Assembly: GCA_049514215.1 (NCBI GenBank)
Contig: JBEKVI010000005.1
Location: 1 to 64,000 of the forward strand
Reading direction: 5' to 3'
Length of the DNA: 64,000 nucleotides
Source of the DNA: BOG-994 sp049514215
GTDB lineage: Bacteria > Pseudomonadota > Gammaproteobacteria > Burkholderiales > Burkholderiaceae_D
The position numbers and the translations under genes were made by a program. Below are positions 35,161 to 43,778 of the stretch, in pieces (within the stretch, counting starts at the first letter, position 1; each line of letters starts with the position of its first letter). Below the pieces are notes generated by a model, which was not told the origin of the DNA, searched no databases, and saw nothing but the letters and a program-made list of their open reading frames with translations.

Positions 35161-35230
35161 GGAACGCCTTTTGGGGAGCATCGGGGCTAGAGGTATCATA
35201 TAGCGTTTTGAATAAATAATCTCAGACCCG

Positions 35231-35956
35231 ATGCCAAGTCCCCTGATCCAGTCCCTCGGCGCGAAGCGCCGTCTTGGCCCTGTCCTGCTCGTGCTCTTTG
35301 GCATTGCCACGAGCCTTATGGCTGGCTGCTCTTGGGTTCCCCCGTTCCTGAGTCCCAATTTCAGCTGGACCTACAAGATCGATATCCAGCAAGGCGTGGT
35401 GGTCACGCAAGAAATGGCTGCGCAACTGAAGCCCGGAATGACCCCGGATCAGGTCAAGTTCGTCATGGGTTCACCCCCCTTGATCGACCCCTTCCACGCC
35501 GAGCGCTGGGACTATCCTTATGTCTTCATTCCCGGGCGCGGCCCGCGCGAGGAGCGCCGCTTCACGGTGTACTTTCAAAACGGGCACATGACGCGTGCCG
35601 AGGGCGACCCGCTGCCCACCGAGAAGGAATTCGTCGCCAGCCGGATTCGCATCAATGCAACCGAGGCCAAGCCGCTCCCGGAGGGCGACGACAAGAAATA
35701 TGCGCCCAAGCCGGGGACCGGCGAAGACTCCGGCGCGGCCCCCGCAGAGCCGGCCTCCACGGGGGCGGGAACCTCTCCTGGCAACGGTGGAACCTCGGGC
35801 AGCTCGAGCAATTCGGATAGTTCGCCGTCGCTTTGGCAGCGGCTCACGGGTTGGTTTAGCGGATCGTCCGGAAAGTCCACGGCGGCCCCGGACAGCTCGC
35901 CGCCTCCGGCGCCCCCCGCCCCGGCCAGTTCCTCAGGCAGTGGCGACTCGCACTAG
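35231..35956 (+). CDS. bamE: Outer membrane assembly lipoprotein BamE (SmpA/OmlA)
   Basis: Small lipoprotein of the BAM complex that inserts beta-barrel proteins into the outer membrane. A signal peptide ends in the lipobox LMAGC (Cys33). The SmpA/OmlA domain covers about residues 45-135: KIDIQQGVVVTQEMAAQLKPGMTPDQVKFVMGSPPL then WDYPYVF and the RRFTVYFQNG strand. At 241 aa it is about twice the usual length, because the last ~90 residues are a Ser/Gly/Pro/Ala-rich tail interrupted by a short amphipathic SLWQRLTGWFSG. It is divergent from fur and 7 bp before dapB. Confidence 0.93.
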   Translation: MPSPLIQSLGAKRRLGPVLLVLFGIATSLMAGCSWVPPFLSPNFSWTYKIDIQQGVVVTQEMAAQLKPGMTPDQVKFVMGSPPLIDPFHAERWDYPYVFIPGRGPREERRFTVYFQNGHMTRAEGDPLPTEKEFVASRIRINATEAKPLPEGDDKKYAPKPGTGEDSGAAPAEPASTGAGTSPGNGGTSGSSSNSDSSPSLWQRLTGWFSGSSGKSTAAPDSSPPPAPPAPASSSGSGDSH

Positions 35957-35963
35957 TCGTCCC

Positions 35964-36767
35964 GTGATCCCGGTCGCAATCGCCGGCGCGAACGGCCGGG
36001 TGGGGCGCATGCTCATCGCGGCGATGCAAAGCGATCCCGCGCTGCGCCTTTGCGGCGCGCTCGGTCGGACCGGCTCAGCCGCCTTGGGATCGGACGCGTC
36101 CGCGTTCCTCGGCCAAGCCAGCGGAATCACGATCACCGACGACCTCGAAGATGTTCTGGGGGGGGCCCAGGTTCTGATCGATTTCACCCGACCCGAGGCC
36201 ACGCGGCTGCATCTTGCCGCCTGCGAAGCCCGTGGGATTGCCATGGTGATCGGTACGACCGGACTCACCCCAGCCGACCATGAGCAAATCGCAAAGGCCT
36301 CGCAGAAGATCGCGATCGTCTTCTCTCCCAACATGAGCGTGGGTGTGAATGTCGTCTTCAGGCTCCTCGAGGTCGCGGCCCGGGCTCTCGATGGCGAATT
36401 CGACGTCGAGATCACGGAAGCCCATCACCGTCACAAGGTTGATGCACCCTCGGGTACCGCTCTTCGGATGGGCGAAGTCGTGGCCGCGGCACGCGGGACG
36501 TCTCTGAAAGAAGTGGCTGTCTTCTCAAGGCACGATCTCGATGCGCCCAGGCAGAAGGGGTCGATCGGATTTGCCAGCGTGCGCGCCGGGGACATCGTGG
36601 GGGATCACACGGTACTCTTCGCGGCCGAAGGCGAGCGCGTCGAGATCACGCACCGCTCGTCTTCGCGCGCAACCTACGCGGCAGGCAGCCTGCGCGCCGT
36701 TCATTTCCTTGCGGAACATCCGCTCGGCCTCTACGACATGCAAGATGTCCTTGGGATACGCTCGTAG
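35964..36767 (+). CDS. dapB: 4-hydroxy-tetrahydrodipicolinate reductase
   Basis: Reduces the dihydrodipicolinate precursor in lysine and diaminopimelate synthesis. The chosen GTG at 35964, 7 bp after bamE, gives 267 aa, the normal family length, beginning MIPVAIAGANGRVGRML with the nucleotide-binding glycines. The active-site signature EITEAHHRHKVDAPSGTALRMGE is complete. An open frame extending far upstream overlaps bamE and is a frame artefact. It is convergent with the Cys-rich protein gene, with a 2-bp gap. Confidence 0.96.
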   Translation: MIPVAIAGANGRVGRMLIAAMQSDPALRLCGALGRTGSAALGSDASAFLGQASGITITDDLEDVLGGAQVLIDFTRPEATRLHLAACEARGIAMVIGTTGLTPADHEQIAKASQKIAIVFSPNMSVGVNVVFRLLEVAARALDGEFDVEITEAHHRHKVDAPSGTALRMGEVVAAARGTSLKEVAVFSRHDLDAPRQKGSIGFASVRAGDIVGDHTVLFAAEGERVEITHRSSSRATYAAGSLRAVHFLAEHPLGLYDMQDVLGIRS

Positions 36768-36769
36768 CG

Positions 36770-37096
36770 TCAATACTCGCGCTTGGTCTTGTCGATGCGG
36801 ATGGGGATGACCGGATAGAGGCTCGAGGAGAGTGCCTGCTCCGGGCTTTCTTCAAGCGCGCTGCCCTGGCCCGGGTCGGTCGCACAGGCATTACATTCAT
36901 TGCAGCTGCCGCACGCTCCGGCGGTCGTAAGCTTGCTCTCGAGGCGCCTTGCGTTCTCGGACGAGACGCCCAGCCGCTCCAGATGTCGGGCAAGGCCGGG
37001 TGCGAGCCGGCTACGCAACGCCAAAGGCGTGAACTTCCAGCCGGCATAGGCGATCGCGATGGCGACGATCAGATAGACGATGAGGTCGGACAGCAT
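36770..37096 (-). CDS. Small membrane protein with CxxCxxCxxC cluster, downstream of feoB
   Basis: 108-aa protein with one N-terminal membrane helix (LIVYLIVAIAIAYAGWKF) and a downstream cysteine cluster CGSCNECNAC near residue 62, then a polar tail. It starts 1 bp after the feoB stop, the position FeoC occupies in other feo operons, but it has no winged-helix sequence. A cysteine cluster of this spacing could hold an iron-sulfur centre or bind iron next to FeoB; that is inference. I do not recall a named family with certainty. Confidence 0.7.
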   Translation of the reverse strand: MLSDLIVYLIVAIAIAYAGWKFTPLALRSRLAPGLARHLERLGVSSENARRLESKLTTAGACGSCNECNACATDPGQGSALEESPEQALSSSLYPVIPIRIDKTKREY

Positions 37097-37097
37097 C

Positions 37098-38966
37098 TTA
37101 GGCCGCTCCGAGGAGCCAGTTGGTGACGTGGTAGGTCACAAACGAGGCGAGGTAGGCGAGCCCAAGGAGATAGCCCGCCATGAGCAAGGGATAGCGCCAG
37201 GAATTGGTCTCGCGCCGTACCGCAGCCAAGGTGGACAGGCACTGAGGCGCAAAGACATACCAGGCCAGAAGCGAGAAGGCGGTCGCAAGCGACCATTGGG
37301 TGGCGAGCATCGGCGCAAGTTCCTTGGCCACATCTTCACTTTGGCCGGACAGGGCGTAGACGGTGCCCAGCGCACCGACAGCCACTTCGCGCGCCGCCAT
37401 ACCGGGGATGAGGGCAATCGAGATCTGCCAGTTAAAGCCGATCGGCGCAAAGACATATTCGAGCCAGTGACCGATGATCCCGGCCAGGCTGTACTGGATC
37501 GCGGGCCCGGTGGCGCCCGCGGGCGGGGCGGGAAAGCTCGAGATGAACCAGAGAACGATCATCAAAGAAAGGATGACGCTTCCGACCCGTCCCACGAAGA
37601 TGCGCGCGCGCTCGACGAGCCCGATGACGAGATTGCGCGGATTGGGCCAGCGATACGAGGGTAGCTCGAGCAGCAGGGGATGATGCAAATTTTTGCCACG
37701 CAGGCGCTTCAGGGCAAAGGCCACCCCCATGGCCGCGACGATCCCAGCGACATAGAGCGCAAAGAGCACGACGCCTTGCAGGTTGAACAGCCCGGCAATC
37801 GAGCGACGCGGAACGAAAGCGCCAATGATGAGCGCATACACAGGCAGACGCGCCGAACAGGTCATCAGCGGCGCGATCATGATGGTCACGAGACGGTCGC
37901 GCCAGTTGGTGATGGTGCGCGTGGCCATGATTCCCGGGATGGCACAGGCGAAACTTGATAGCAGCGGAATGAAGGACCGGCCTGAAAGACCGACGGTACC
38001 CATGAGTCGGTCGAGCAGGAACGCCGCCCGCGGAAGATAGCCCGAGTCCTCGAGCGCCAGGATGAAAAAGAAAAGGATCAGGATCTGCGGCAGGAACACC
38101 AAGACGCTGCCTGCCCCGGCGATGACACCGTCAACGAGGAGGCTGCGCAGCAGTCCCGCCGGCATGACGTCTGCCAGCCCGGCTCCCAGCGCCTGCATCC
38201 CGGCCTTGATGGCATCCATGGGCATCTGGGCCCAGCTAAAGACGGCCTGGAACATGAGAAACAGAGCCACTGCCAGGATCGCCATGCCCCAGACCGGATG
38301 CAACACGATGCGATCGATCGCTTCGTCTTGAGAGACGGGGATCTTCGGTTCGGTCACGGCGGCCGCCAAAACACGCCGCACTTCCTGCTGCGCCGAGAGC
38401 GCGTCGTCGATCGACGCGGCATGCCAGCGCACGGGCCCCAGCGCCGAAGGCTCGTGCTTTTCGAGCCATTCGACAAGTTCCCGCGCGCCGTCGCGTTGCA
38501 CGGCGATCGTCTCCACCACGGGAACACCCAGTTCGCGTTCGAGAGCGGTGCGATCGATCCGAATGCCACGGCGTAAGGCGACATCGCTCATATTCAGTGC
38601 GAGCACCATCGGCACGCCCAGCCGCTTGGCCTCGATGACGAGTCTTAAGTTCAGCCTCAGATTGGTGGCATCGGTCACGCACACAATGAGGTCAGGGCGT
38701 TGCTCGCCCGAAAGCGATCCGATAACCACGTCTCGAGTGATCACCTCGTCACTACTCATGGGATTCAAACTGTAGGCACCAGGAAGGTCGAGCACCTTGA
38801 CGAGACGATTCGACGCCGTCGTGAACGAGCCCTCCTTGCGCTCGACGGTCACGCCGGCGTAATTGGCCACCTTCTGGCGGCCCCCGGTCAAAAGATTGAA
38901 CAGCGCCGTCTTGCCGCAATTGGGGTTGCCAAGCAACGCAATATGGAGAGAGGCGGCCTGCATCAT
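37098..38966 (-). CDS. feoB: Ferrous iron transporter FeoB
   Basis: 622-aa Fe(II) permease of the inner membrane. The cytoplasmic G domain has G1 GNPNCGKT (residues 13-20), the switch region NYAGVTVERKEG, G3 DLPGAYSL and G4 NMSD. The membrane part begins near residue 210 with Gate motifs such as SFACAIPGIMATRTI and the second GMAAREVAVGALGTVYAL. It is shorter than E. coli FeoB (773 aa), within the family range. feoA is upstream by 18 bp and the Cys-rich protein downstream by 1 bp. Confidence 0.96.
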   Translation of the reverse strand: MMQAASLHIALLGNPNCGKTALFNLLTGGRQKVANYAGVTVERKEGSFTTASNRLVKVLDLPGAYSLNPMSSDEVITRDVVIGSLSGEQRPDLIVCVTDATNLRLNLRLVIEAKRLGVPMVLALNMSDVALRRGIRIDRTALERELGVPVVETIAVQRDGARELVEWLEKHEPSALGPVRWHAASIDDALSAQQEVRRVLAAAVTEPKIPVSQDEAIDRIVLHPVWGMAILAVALFLMFQAVFSWAQMPMDAIKAGMQALGAGLADVMPAGLLRSLLVDGVIAGAGSVLVFLPQILILFFFILALEDSGYLPRAAFLLDRLMGTVGLSGRSFIPLLSSFACAIPGIMATRTITNWRDRLVTIMIAPLMTCSARLPVYALIIGAFVPRRSIAGLFNLQGVVLFALYVAGIVAAMGVAFALKRLRGKNLHHPLLLELPSYRWPNPRNLVIGLVERARIFVGRVGSVILSLMIVLWFISSFPAPPAGATGPAIQYSLAGIIGHWLEYVFAPIGFNWQISIALIPGMAAREVAVGALGTVYALSGQSEDVAKELAPMLATQWSLATAFSLLAWYVFAPQCLSTLAAVRRETNSWRYPLLMAGYLLGLAYLASFVTYHVTNWLLGAA

Positions 38967-38984
38967 CGAAGGGACTGCACCCGG

Positions 38985-39368
38985 TCAGCGCGCTGTTGCG
39001 GGACTGGTCTTGGCATCGAGACTCACCCTCACATAGGAGGCTTCAAAACGCCTGAGCGCAAAAACCGTGTTTCCCAAGCGCACCGCCAAAGGTTCCCTTC
39101 CCGGAAATCCCTGGGCAAGAATTCGCACGCGCTCGCCAGGCACAAAGCCGATCTCGATGAGCCGCAAGACCAGTTCGCGATCCTCCGCGAGCGTCGGCGT
39201 CAAGATTTCGGCGACCACGCCATCGACTCCACAGGGCAGCTCGGTAAGACTGAGCGTGCGCGCCGGGGTGAGCGCGGCCATGGCGCAAGCGACGCCCGCC
39301 ATACCGCTCGCCGCCATGGCGGGAGCAGCATATGAAACGTCCTTGGGGACGGCGCCTTCACAGATCAT
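38985..39368 (-). CDS. feoA: FeoA domain protein
   Basis: Small SH3-like partner of FeoB. The FeoA domain is the C-terminal ~85 residues (SLTELPCGVDGVVAEIL ... RLIEIGFVPGERVRIL ... GREPLAVRLGNTVFALRRFEASYV). The start is uncertain. I choose the ATG at 39368 because AAAAGG lies 5 bp upstream, giving 127 aa. An ATG at 39452 would add 28 residues but coincides with a probable Fur box, and a later ATG would give the normal ~85-aa length. The ~40 extra N-terminal residues are Ala/Met-rich and have no counterpart that I know. Confidence 0.85.
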   Translation of the reverse strand: MICEGAVPKDVSYAAPAMAASGMAGVACAMAALTPARTLSLTELPCGVDGVVAEILTPTLAEDRELVLRLIEIGFVPGERVRILAQGFPGREPLAVRLGNTVFALRRFEASYVRVSLDAKTSPATAR

Positions 39369-39433
39369 CGCGACCTTTTCCGAATTCACGCCCAGGACCG
39401 CTATTCTCCGGATGCGAGCGGCGAAACCTAAAC

Positions 39434-39456
39434 GCGAATAATTTTCATTCATTCTA
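39434..39456 (-). promoter_or_regulatory. feoA promoter with Fur-box-like sequence
   Basis: On the minus strand TAGAAT (39451-39456) could be a -10 box, and the overlapping 19-mer at 39434-39452 matches 12 of 19 positions of the E. coli Fur-box consensus. The box would cover the transcription start of feoAB. No good -35 is visible. Fur itself is encoded 4 kb away. Confidence 0.4.
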
Positions 39457-39734
39457 GCGCATATCGACCCCGACCGATAGCCCGTCGCCATCGCAAGTCA
39501 GGCCGCCCACCGGCATTGATGCCGGCCTGTCACGCTTCTCGTTGGGGCCGCCAAGCCCGCGCCGAGAGTGCGCCGGACTTCGTCATCACCCCTCCTTTGC
39601 GCGCACCATGTGGATGAGCCGATGAGGGGGTGGATATACTCTGGCCTGACCTCGTAGGAACATTGGCACGCCATTCGTCCGCTTTGAATCCACCCGCAGA
39701 GCTCATTTCTCGAGCGGCGATCCCCTGGGCTCGC

Positions 39735-40631
39735 GTGTTCCATCGATTGCATCGGCAAGGAGCGCTTTTTCTCCTTCTGGGGTGCTTCGTTTTCCCCGCC
39801 GTGGCACAGCGAGCGTCGATCTTGGTGGAGGATGATACCGGTCGCAGGATCGAACTCGCGCAGCCGGCCGCCCGCGTCATCAGCCTCGCCCCCCACGCGA
39901 CCGAATTGCTCTACGCCGTGGGCGCAGGCGGCGCGCTCGTGGCCACGAGCGACTTTAGCGACTATCCCGCCGAGGCTCGAAACCTGCCCCGCATTGGCGG
40001 AGCACAAGGGCTCGATCTGGAACGCATCGCCCAATACCACCCGGACCTCGTCGTCGCCTGGACCAGCGGCAACAATGGGCGCGAGATCGAAGCGATCGAA
40101 CGCATGGGCGTTCCCGTTTTTCGCAGCGATCCTCACAGTTTTGAAGGGATCGCCCAGAGCCTTGAGAAGTTCGGGCTGCTCACAGGACATGTCCTGCTGG
40201 CGCACAACGCGGCCTTAGGCTTTCGCGAGCGTATCGAAGCGCTCAGGACGCGCTACGCTCACCGCTCTAGCGTGCGCGTGTTCTACCAGGTCTGGAACCG
40301 GCCTCTCATGACCGTAGGCGCCCCACACCTGATCTCGCACGTCATCGCGCTGTGTGGGGGCCACAACATTTTCGAAGACCTCGACGCGCTCGCCCCGCGC
40401 GTTGACCCCGAAGCGGTGGTTGCGCGAGACCCGATGGTCATCGCGGTCGCCTCCGATCTGGGGCGCGGCCGCGAGGAGCTCGCTGCATGGAACGCTTGGC
40501 CATCCCTTTCGGCTGTGCGGGACCAGCATCTGCTGATCCTCGATCCCGCATTGATCACGCGCGCAACACCGCGCATTGTCGAAGGCGCGACACAACTGTG
40601 CGCGGGGATCGATGCGGCGCGCACGCACTAG
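39735..40631 (+). CDS. btuF: Cobalamin-type periplasmic binding protein (BtuF-like)
   Basis: 298-aa substrate-binding protein of the helical-backbone class III type. A signal peptide (LFLLLGCFVFPAVAQ) precedes ARVISLAPHATELLYAVGAGGALVATSDFSDYPAEARNLPRIGG, which is a typical BtuF opening, and the C-terminal lobe has WNRPLMTVGAPHLISHVIALCGGHNIF. The start is a judgement: all candidate starts are non-ATG (GTG 39630, GTG 39735, TTG 39747), and GTG 39735 gives a normal signal peptide. It lies 1.4 kb from btuBCD and on the opposite strand. B12 as ligand is inferred from the riboswitch-controlled btuBCD; heme or siderophore is the alternative. Confidence 0.8.
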   Translation: MFHRLHRQGALFLLLGCFVFPAVAQRASILVEDDTGRRIELAQPAARVISLAPHATELLYAVGAGGALVATSDFSDYPAEARNLPRIGGAQGLDLERIAQYHPDLVVAWTSGNNGREIEAIERMGVPVFRSDPHSFEGIAQSLEKFGLLTGHVLLAHNAALGFRERIEALRTRYAHRSSVRVFYQVWNRPLMTVGAPHLISHVIALCGGHNIFEDLDALAPRVDPEAVVARDPMVIAVASDLGRGREELAAWNAWPSLSAVRDQHLLILDPALITRATPRIVEGATQLCAGIDAARTH

Positions 40632-40663
40632 CCGCGCGATGCAATGAGCGCTCGGCCTTGGCG

Positions 40664-41290
40664 CTAACGCTGGCCCAACCACTCCAGCAAGGGCTGCCAT
40701 TGGACGATGTCCTTTTCGACGCGCGAAGGCGCGACATCCCAGACCGTTAAGCCGTGCGCTGCCAGTTGGACGTAGTTCTGCGTATCGCGCAGGTATCCAA
40801 GGACGGGCAGTCCCAGGCCTTGGACGAATCGTTGCAGCTGGTCTGCTGCGCGCGTGCGCGCGTCGACCCGCATTCCAACAATGCCCACGCTCGCCTGACC
40901 TGCACGCACGGGTTTACGCTCGGCCAGGATGTCGAGAAATTCACGCGTGGCCAGAATATCGAAAATCGACGGCTGCAACGGCACGATGACCTTGTCGGCC
41001 ACCTTTAAGAGATCTTTGAGTCGCTCTCCGCCCAGCCCGGCGGGCGTATCGAGCACCACGTGCGAGACGCCTTTGGGTGTGCGAACGGTGGTTCCGCTCT
41101 CGATATCCCAACTCTGAATCGTCGGCAGATCCGCCGGACGCAGCCCCAGCCAAGCACGGGCCGACTGCTGTTTGTCGGTATCGCCTAGCATCACGGGAAA
41201 ACCCTGCCTCGCGAAGTAGCCCGCGAGGTTGGTTGCAAGCGTGCTCTTCCCAACGCCGCCTTTCGGGTTGGCGATCAAGATCACCGGCAT
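40664..41290 (-). CDS. ParA-family ATPase
   Basis: 208-aa Walker-type ATPase. The deviant Walker A KGGVGKST is at residues 10-17, the A' region has GDTDKQQSARAWLGLR and the B motif is HVVLDTPAGLGG. GGAGGAATC precedes the ATG, which fixes the start. No ParB or centromere-like repeat is seen next to it, so this is more likely one of the orphan ParA/MinD-like proteins that position other cargo. It converges with btuF and is downstream of the cold-shock gene, from which a terminator separates it. Confidence 0.88.
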   Translation of the reverse strand: MPVILIANPKGGVGKSTLATNLAGYFARQGFPVMLGDTDKQQSARAWLGLRPADLPTIQSWDIESGTTVRTPKGVSHVVLDTPAGLGGERLKDLLKVADKVIVPLQPSIFDILATREFLDILAERKPVRAGQASVGIVGMRVDARTRAADQLQRFVQGLGLPVLGYLRDTQNYVQLAAHGLTVWDVAPSRVEKDIVQWQPLLEWLGQR

Positions 41291-41516
41291 GATTCCTCCA
41301 GGTGCTCGCACGACCCCGGCGCTTATTCTTGGGTTCGCCGGATCGCAACTCTGAGCTGCGAGGAGTCTATCCTACGTTGAGGAAATTGCCCAGTAATGGG
41401 ACCGCTGGTGCCGGGGGAAGGAGCGCAACAGGATTGCGCTCAAGCGCCAAGAAAAGAAGCTTCGCCGAATGCAGCAACGCGGCACGTCAAAGCCCGATTC
41501 GATTCATTGAAAGCAT

Positions 41517-41544
41517 AAAAAAAAAGCGCAACCCGAAGGCGCGC
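41517..41544 (-). terminator. Rho-independent terminator of the cold-shock gene
   Basis: Read on the minus strand, a GC-rich hairpin (41526-41544) with a C(UUCG)G tetraloop is followed by nine U residues (41517-41525). It lies 49 bp after the cold-shock stop codon. The remainder of the 302-bp gap down to 41291 shows nothing else I can support. Confidence 0.88.
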
Positions 41545-41592
41545 CTTTTCGAAGCGGGCGCCCCAAAGAGCGCTCGCAATCCTGCATGCCGC

Positions 41593-41796
41593 TTAAAGCG
41601 GCTTGATATTGGACGCTTGCAGCCCCTTGGGACCCTTGGTCACGTCGAACGAGACCTTCTGGTTTTCCTGGAGCGATTTGAAGCCGTGTCCTTGAATCGC
41701 CGAGAAGTGAGCGAACAGATCGTCACCACCTTCATCGGGAGAAATAAAGCCAAAGCCTTTTGCGTCGTTGAACCACTTGACGGTACCGGTTGCCAT
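41593..41796 (-). CDS. cspA: Cold-shock protein (CspA family)
   Basis: 67-aa single cold-shock domain that binds single-stranded RNA/DNA. MATGTVKWFNDAKGFGFISPDEGGDDLFAHFSAI contains both RNP motifs (KGFGFI and LFAHF). AAAGGA precedes the ATG. About 200 bp upstream are non-coding (41797-42004), in keeping with the long regulatory leaders of csp genes, although no specific cold box is claimed. It may be constitutive and not cold-induced; many genomes have several copies. Confidence 0.96.
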   Translation of the reverse strand: MATGTVKWFNDAKGFGFISPDEGGDDLFAHFSAIQGHGFKSLQENQKVSFDVTKGPKGLQASNIKPL

Positions 41797-42004
41797 ACTG
41801 ATTTCCTTTAGAGAATTAATAAATGGGAGCTGCGACAAGCAGATCCGATTTGCAGGAAGATCAAGGGAAAGATGGCGAACGAAGTACCGACAGCAAAATC
41901 GAGGACCAACGACCAACACATTCTCTGCTTGAAAATCTGCCCCGCCTTTATACGTCAATCCGGGTAAGACTTCAAGCTGAAAGTTGCCGCAACGCCTTCG
42001 ACGC

Positions 42005-42787
42005 CTAGTTCGGGACAAACCAGCGCCGGGGGCCGTCGGGAATTTCCATCACCCGATGGTGGTAGGCGCGCGAAAGATTTTCGGCGGTCAGGATCTCGTC
42101 CACAGGGCCTGATAACACGGCTGCGTCGTCCGAAAACAACACGATATGGGTCGCAAAACGCGCAGCGAGGTTGATATCGTGAACGCTCATGAAGGCGGCA
42201 CAAGGCCGCTTGGGCCGAGCCAGGCGTCGGGAGAGCACGTTCATCACCAGAAATTGCTTGTCGACATCCAGATGCGAAGTCGGTTCATCCAAGAGGAGGA
42301 TCGGCGCGTCTTGCAGGAGCATGGCCGCCAGGGCGACGCGCTGACGCTCACCACCGGATAACGAGAGAACGTCCCGGTGCTGCATGCTTTCTAGCCCGAG
42401 CTCGCGAAGGATGGCCAGAGCCGGGTCGCGCTCGTGGCGATCGGCAAAGCGCCAGTGCGCCGCAAGCGTCGTCCGATGGGGAAAACCACCGGTCAACACG
42501 GTCTCTAAGACCGTAGACGAGAACGCATCACGCTGGGCCTGCGGTAGATAGGCGCGTGCGCGCGCAAGAGCGGTGCGATCCCAGTCGGCGAGCTTGCGAC
42601 CTTCCAGAATGATGCTGCCCTCTTCGGGCTTGCGCAGACCGGCCAAGGCGCGCAGGAGCGTTGTCTTTCCAGCGCCATTGCGTCCCAGAACGCACCAGAA
42701 CTCGCCCAGTTCGATCGAAAAGCGCACGCCCTGGCAGAGCACCCGATCCGGTACTGCAAGCGCTAGGGCGTCCACGGAGAGCGTCAT
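42005..42787 (-). CDS. btuD: Vitamin B12 ABC transporter ATPase
   Basis: 260-aa ATPase of the FecE/BtuD type. Walker A GRNGAGKTT is near residue 38, the Q-loop region is ARAYLPQAQRDAF, the signature is LSLSGGERQRVALAAML and Walker B ILLLDEPTSHLD; the switch histidine is in MSVHDINLAARFATHIVLF. The start ATG overlaps the btuC stop by 4 bp. A longer frame upstream lies within btuC and is an artefact. With the riboswitch-led btuB and btuC it forms the cobalamin import operon. Confidence 0.92.
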   Translation of the reverse strand: MTLSVDALALAVPDRVLCQGVRFSIELGEFWCVLGRNGAGKTTLLRALAGLRKPEEGSIILEGRKLADWDRTALARARAYLPQAQRDAFSSTVLETVLTGGFPHRTTLAAHWRFADRHERDPALAILRELGLESMQHRDVLSLSGGERQRVALAAMLLQDAPILLLDEPTSHLDVDKQFLVMNVLSRRLARPKRPCAAFMSVHDINLAARFATHIVLFSDDAAVLSGPVDEILTAENLSRAYHHRVMEIPDGPRRWFVPN

Positions 42788-43767
42788 CGGCGTTCTCGCC
42801 ACAGGAGGTAAAGAAACAGCGGCGCGCCGAGCGCTGCGGTCACGGCCCCCACGGGGAGCTGTTGCGGCGCAACGATGGTACGGGCCACGGTGTCGGCCAA
42901 GATCACGGCCGTTCCTCCCAACAGGGCACTGGCGGGCAAGAGCATGCGTTGATCGTTGCCCCAAAGCACGCGCACGAGGTGGGGCGCAACCAGGCCGACG
43001 AAACCGACGGTGCCGGCAATGGCAACGGCGCAGCCGGCTGCAAGAGCGGACAGAATGACGACCCGGCGCTTTAGGGCGCCCACGTGGATACCGAGCGCTG
43101 CGGCGACGTCGTCGCCCCTGAGCAGGATGTTCAAACGTGGCGCATCCCAGGCGGCGGCGAGCAAAATGAAGACCAGAGCAAGCCAGGCACCTACCCCGCC
43201 TTGCGCACCGGAAAGTTCCCCCATGAGCCAAAAGATCAGCGCCTGCATTCGACCGACTTCAGAGATGCTAAGCAAGAGCGTGATGAGCGCCCCCCAGAGT
43301 GCGGCGAGCATCACTCCGCTCAAAAGGAGGCGTTCCCCGGCCCCCTGGTAGTCGACCACACGAAATTCCCGTGCGGCCACGAGCAGCAGTACACCCAAGG
43401 AGACGAGCGCGCCGAGCGCGGCGGCCACGCCGACCCACGCACTCGATGCCGCAAGAGTCAAAGCGGCCAATGCGCCGAGCGCCGCACCACCGGATAAGCC
43501 CAGGACATAGGGTTCGGCCAAGGGATTGCGCAGCAGCAACTGCAACAGCGCACCTGCTGTGGATAAAAGAGCGCCCACGACGAACCCGCTCGAGATGCGC
43601 GGCAGCCGCAGACGCACGATGAGATCGTGCGCCGGATGATTGAAGACAAACAGCGCCTTCCATGCCGTCGCAGCGTCGAATCCGGCCGACCCGACCGACA
43701 ACGCGATGAAACCGACGACCCCGGCTGCGAGTGCGAGCAAGAGCCAGATCCCCGCGACGCGACGCAT
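42784..43767 (-). CDS. btuC: Vitamin B12 ABC transporter permease
   Basis: 327-aa FecCD/BtuC-family permease with about ten membrane helices. RLPRISSGFVVGALLSTAGALLQLLLRNPLAEPYVLGLSGGAALGA is the classic family opening, and the coupling region GTVGFVGLVAPHLVRVLWGNDQRMLLPASALLGG is present near the C-terminus. It follows btuB by 11 bp and overlaps btuD by 4 bp. Specificity for cobalamin comes from the operon's riboswitch. Confidence 0.93.
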   Translation of the reverse strand: MRRVAGIWLLLALAAGVVGFIALSVGSAGFDAATAWKALFVFNHPAHDLIVRLRLPRISSGFVVGALLSTAGALLQLLLRNPLAEPYVLGLSGGAALGALAALTLAASSAWVGVAAALGALVSLGVLLLVAAREFRVVDYQGAGERLLLSGVMLAALWGALITLLLSISEVGRMQALIFWLMGELSGAQGGVGAWLALVFILLAAAWDAPRLNILLRGDDVAAALGIHVGALKRRVVILSALAAGCAVAIAGTVGFVGLVAPHLVRVLWGNDQRMLLPASALLGGTAVILADTVARTIVAPQQLPVGAVTAALGAPLFLYLLWRERR

Positions 43768-43778
43768 GGCGTTGGGCC

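Noticed and set aside
39498..40205. 235-codon minus-strand frame opposite btuF
   Set aside because: Shadow of the binding-protein gene; no domain and overlaps its signal-peptide region.
41821..42004. Leader upstream of the cold-shock gene considered for a coding frame
   Set aside because: Only a short frame (41823-42008, plus strand) without similarity; better read as the csp untranslated leader.
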